Of a DNA stretch of 14,653 nt, positions 14,590 through 14,653 are shown piece after piece (within the stretch, counting starts at the first letter, position 1; each line of letters starts with the position of its first letter). A program made the position numbers and the translations under genes. The notes below the pieces were generated by a model, which saw nothing but the letters and a program-made list of their open reading frames with translations, was not told the origin of the DNA and did not search any database. The stretch lies in NCBI RefSeq assembly GCF_037577855.1, contig NZ_JBAKFX010000073.1, forward strand, positions 1 through 14,653. The letters are read 5' to 3'. This DNA is from Dethiothermospora halolimnae (lineage in GTDB: Bacteria > Bacillota > Clostridia > Tissierellales > VENL01).

Positions 14590-14653
14590 AATACCCTTAT
14601 TTGTTATAAAATAATATAAAATAAATAAAATAAAAGTATAGATAATATAGGAA

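Noticed and set aside
1..14653. CRISPR array, tRNA or rRNA genes, insertion sequence
   Set aside because: No regularly spaced repeats, cloverleaf-like segments, rRNA-like conserved stretches or transposase genes were seen.

Overview
The window is an AT-rich stretch of DNA from a low-GC Gram-positive bacterium, most likely a member of the Clostridia. This rests on the strong purine-rich Shine-Dalgarno (SD) sequences before almost every gene, the AT-rich codons, Rho-independent terminators with U tracts, and an exported protein with a clostridial-type copper amine oxidase N-terminal domain. The gene content (type II restriction-modification, OLD-family nuclease, large serine recombinase, DUF2958, RadC-like protein, small unknown genes) is typical of an accessory region such as an integrated mobile element or plasmid. 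No rRNA, tRNA, CRISPR array or housekeeping gene was seen.

Layout. (1) 1-441 holds no gene but has a perfect 16-bp inverted repeat just before the first gene. (2) 442-4991 encodes two exported proteins, each with a signal peptide and each followed by a terminator. (3) 5079-7122 is a compact type II restriction-modification system in the order R-C-M: a Bsp6I-family endonuclease, a small XRE controller-like protein, and a cytosine-C5 methyltransferase with its own promoter and a GAAC-N4-GTTC operator-like palindrome. (4) 7179-9340 is a DUF2188 protein followed by an OLD-family ATPase/TOPRIM nuclease, closed by a bidirectional terminator. (5) 9358-11364 is on the minus strand: a large serine recombinase with, upstream, a 47-codon small gene under a good promoter. 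(6) 11415-14589 is plus strand again: a DUF2958 protein, a shortened RadC-like JAB/MPN protein in an operon with three unknown small genes, then two more small genes, one with DUF4116-like repeats.

Together the middle section reads as a small defence island next to a site-specific recombinase: the methyltransferase protects the DNA, the endonuclease cuts unmodified DNA, and the OLD-type nuclease is a second likely anti-phage layer. The right-hand genes resemble the small accessory genes carried by conjugative elements, where anti-restriction functions are common; that role is inference. Two points stand out. The DNA appears to contain no GCNGC, the site expected for a Bsp6I-family enzyme, and the methyltransferase start carries a near-match to the Gram-positive LexA (SOS) box. 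Everything here is from reading by eye; no database search was run.
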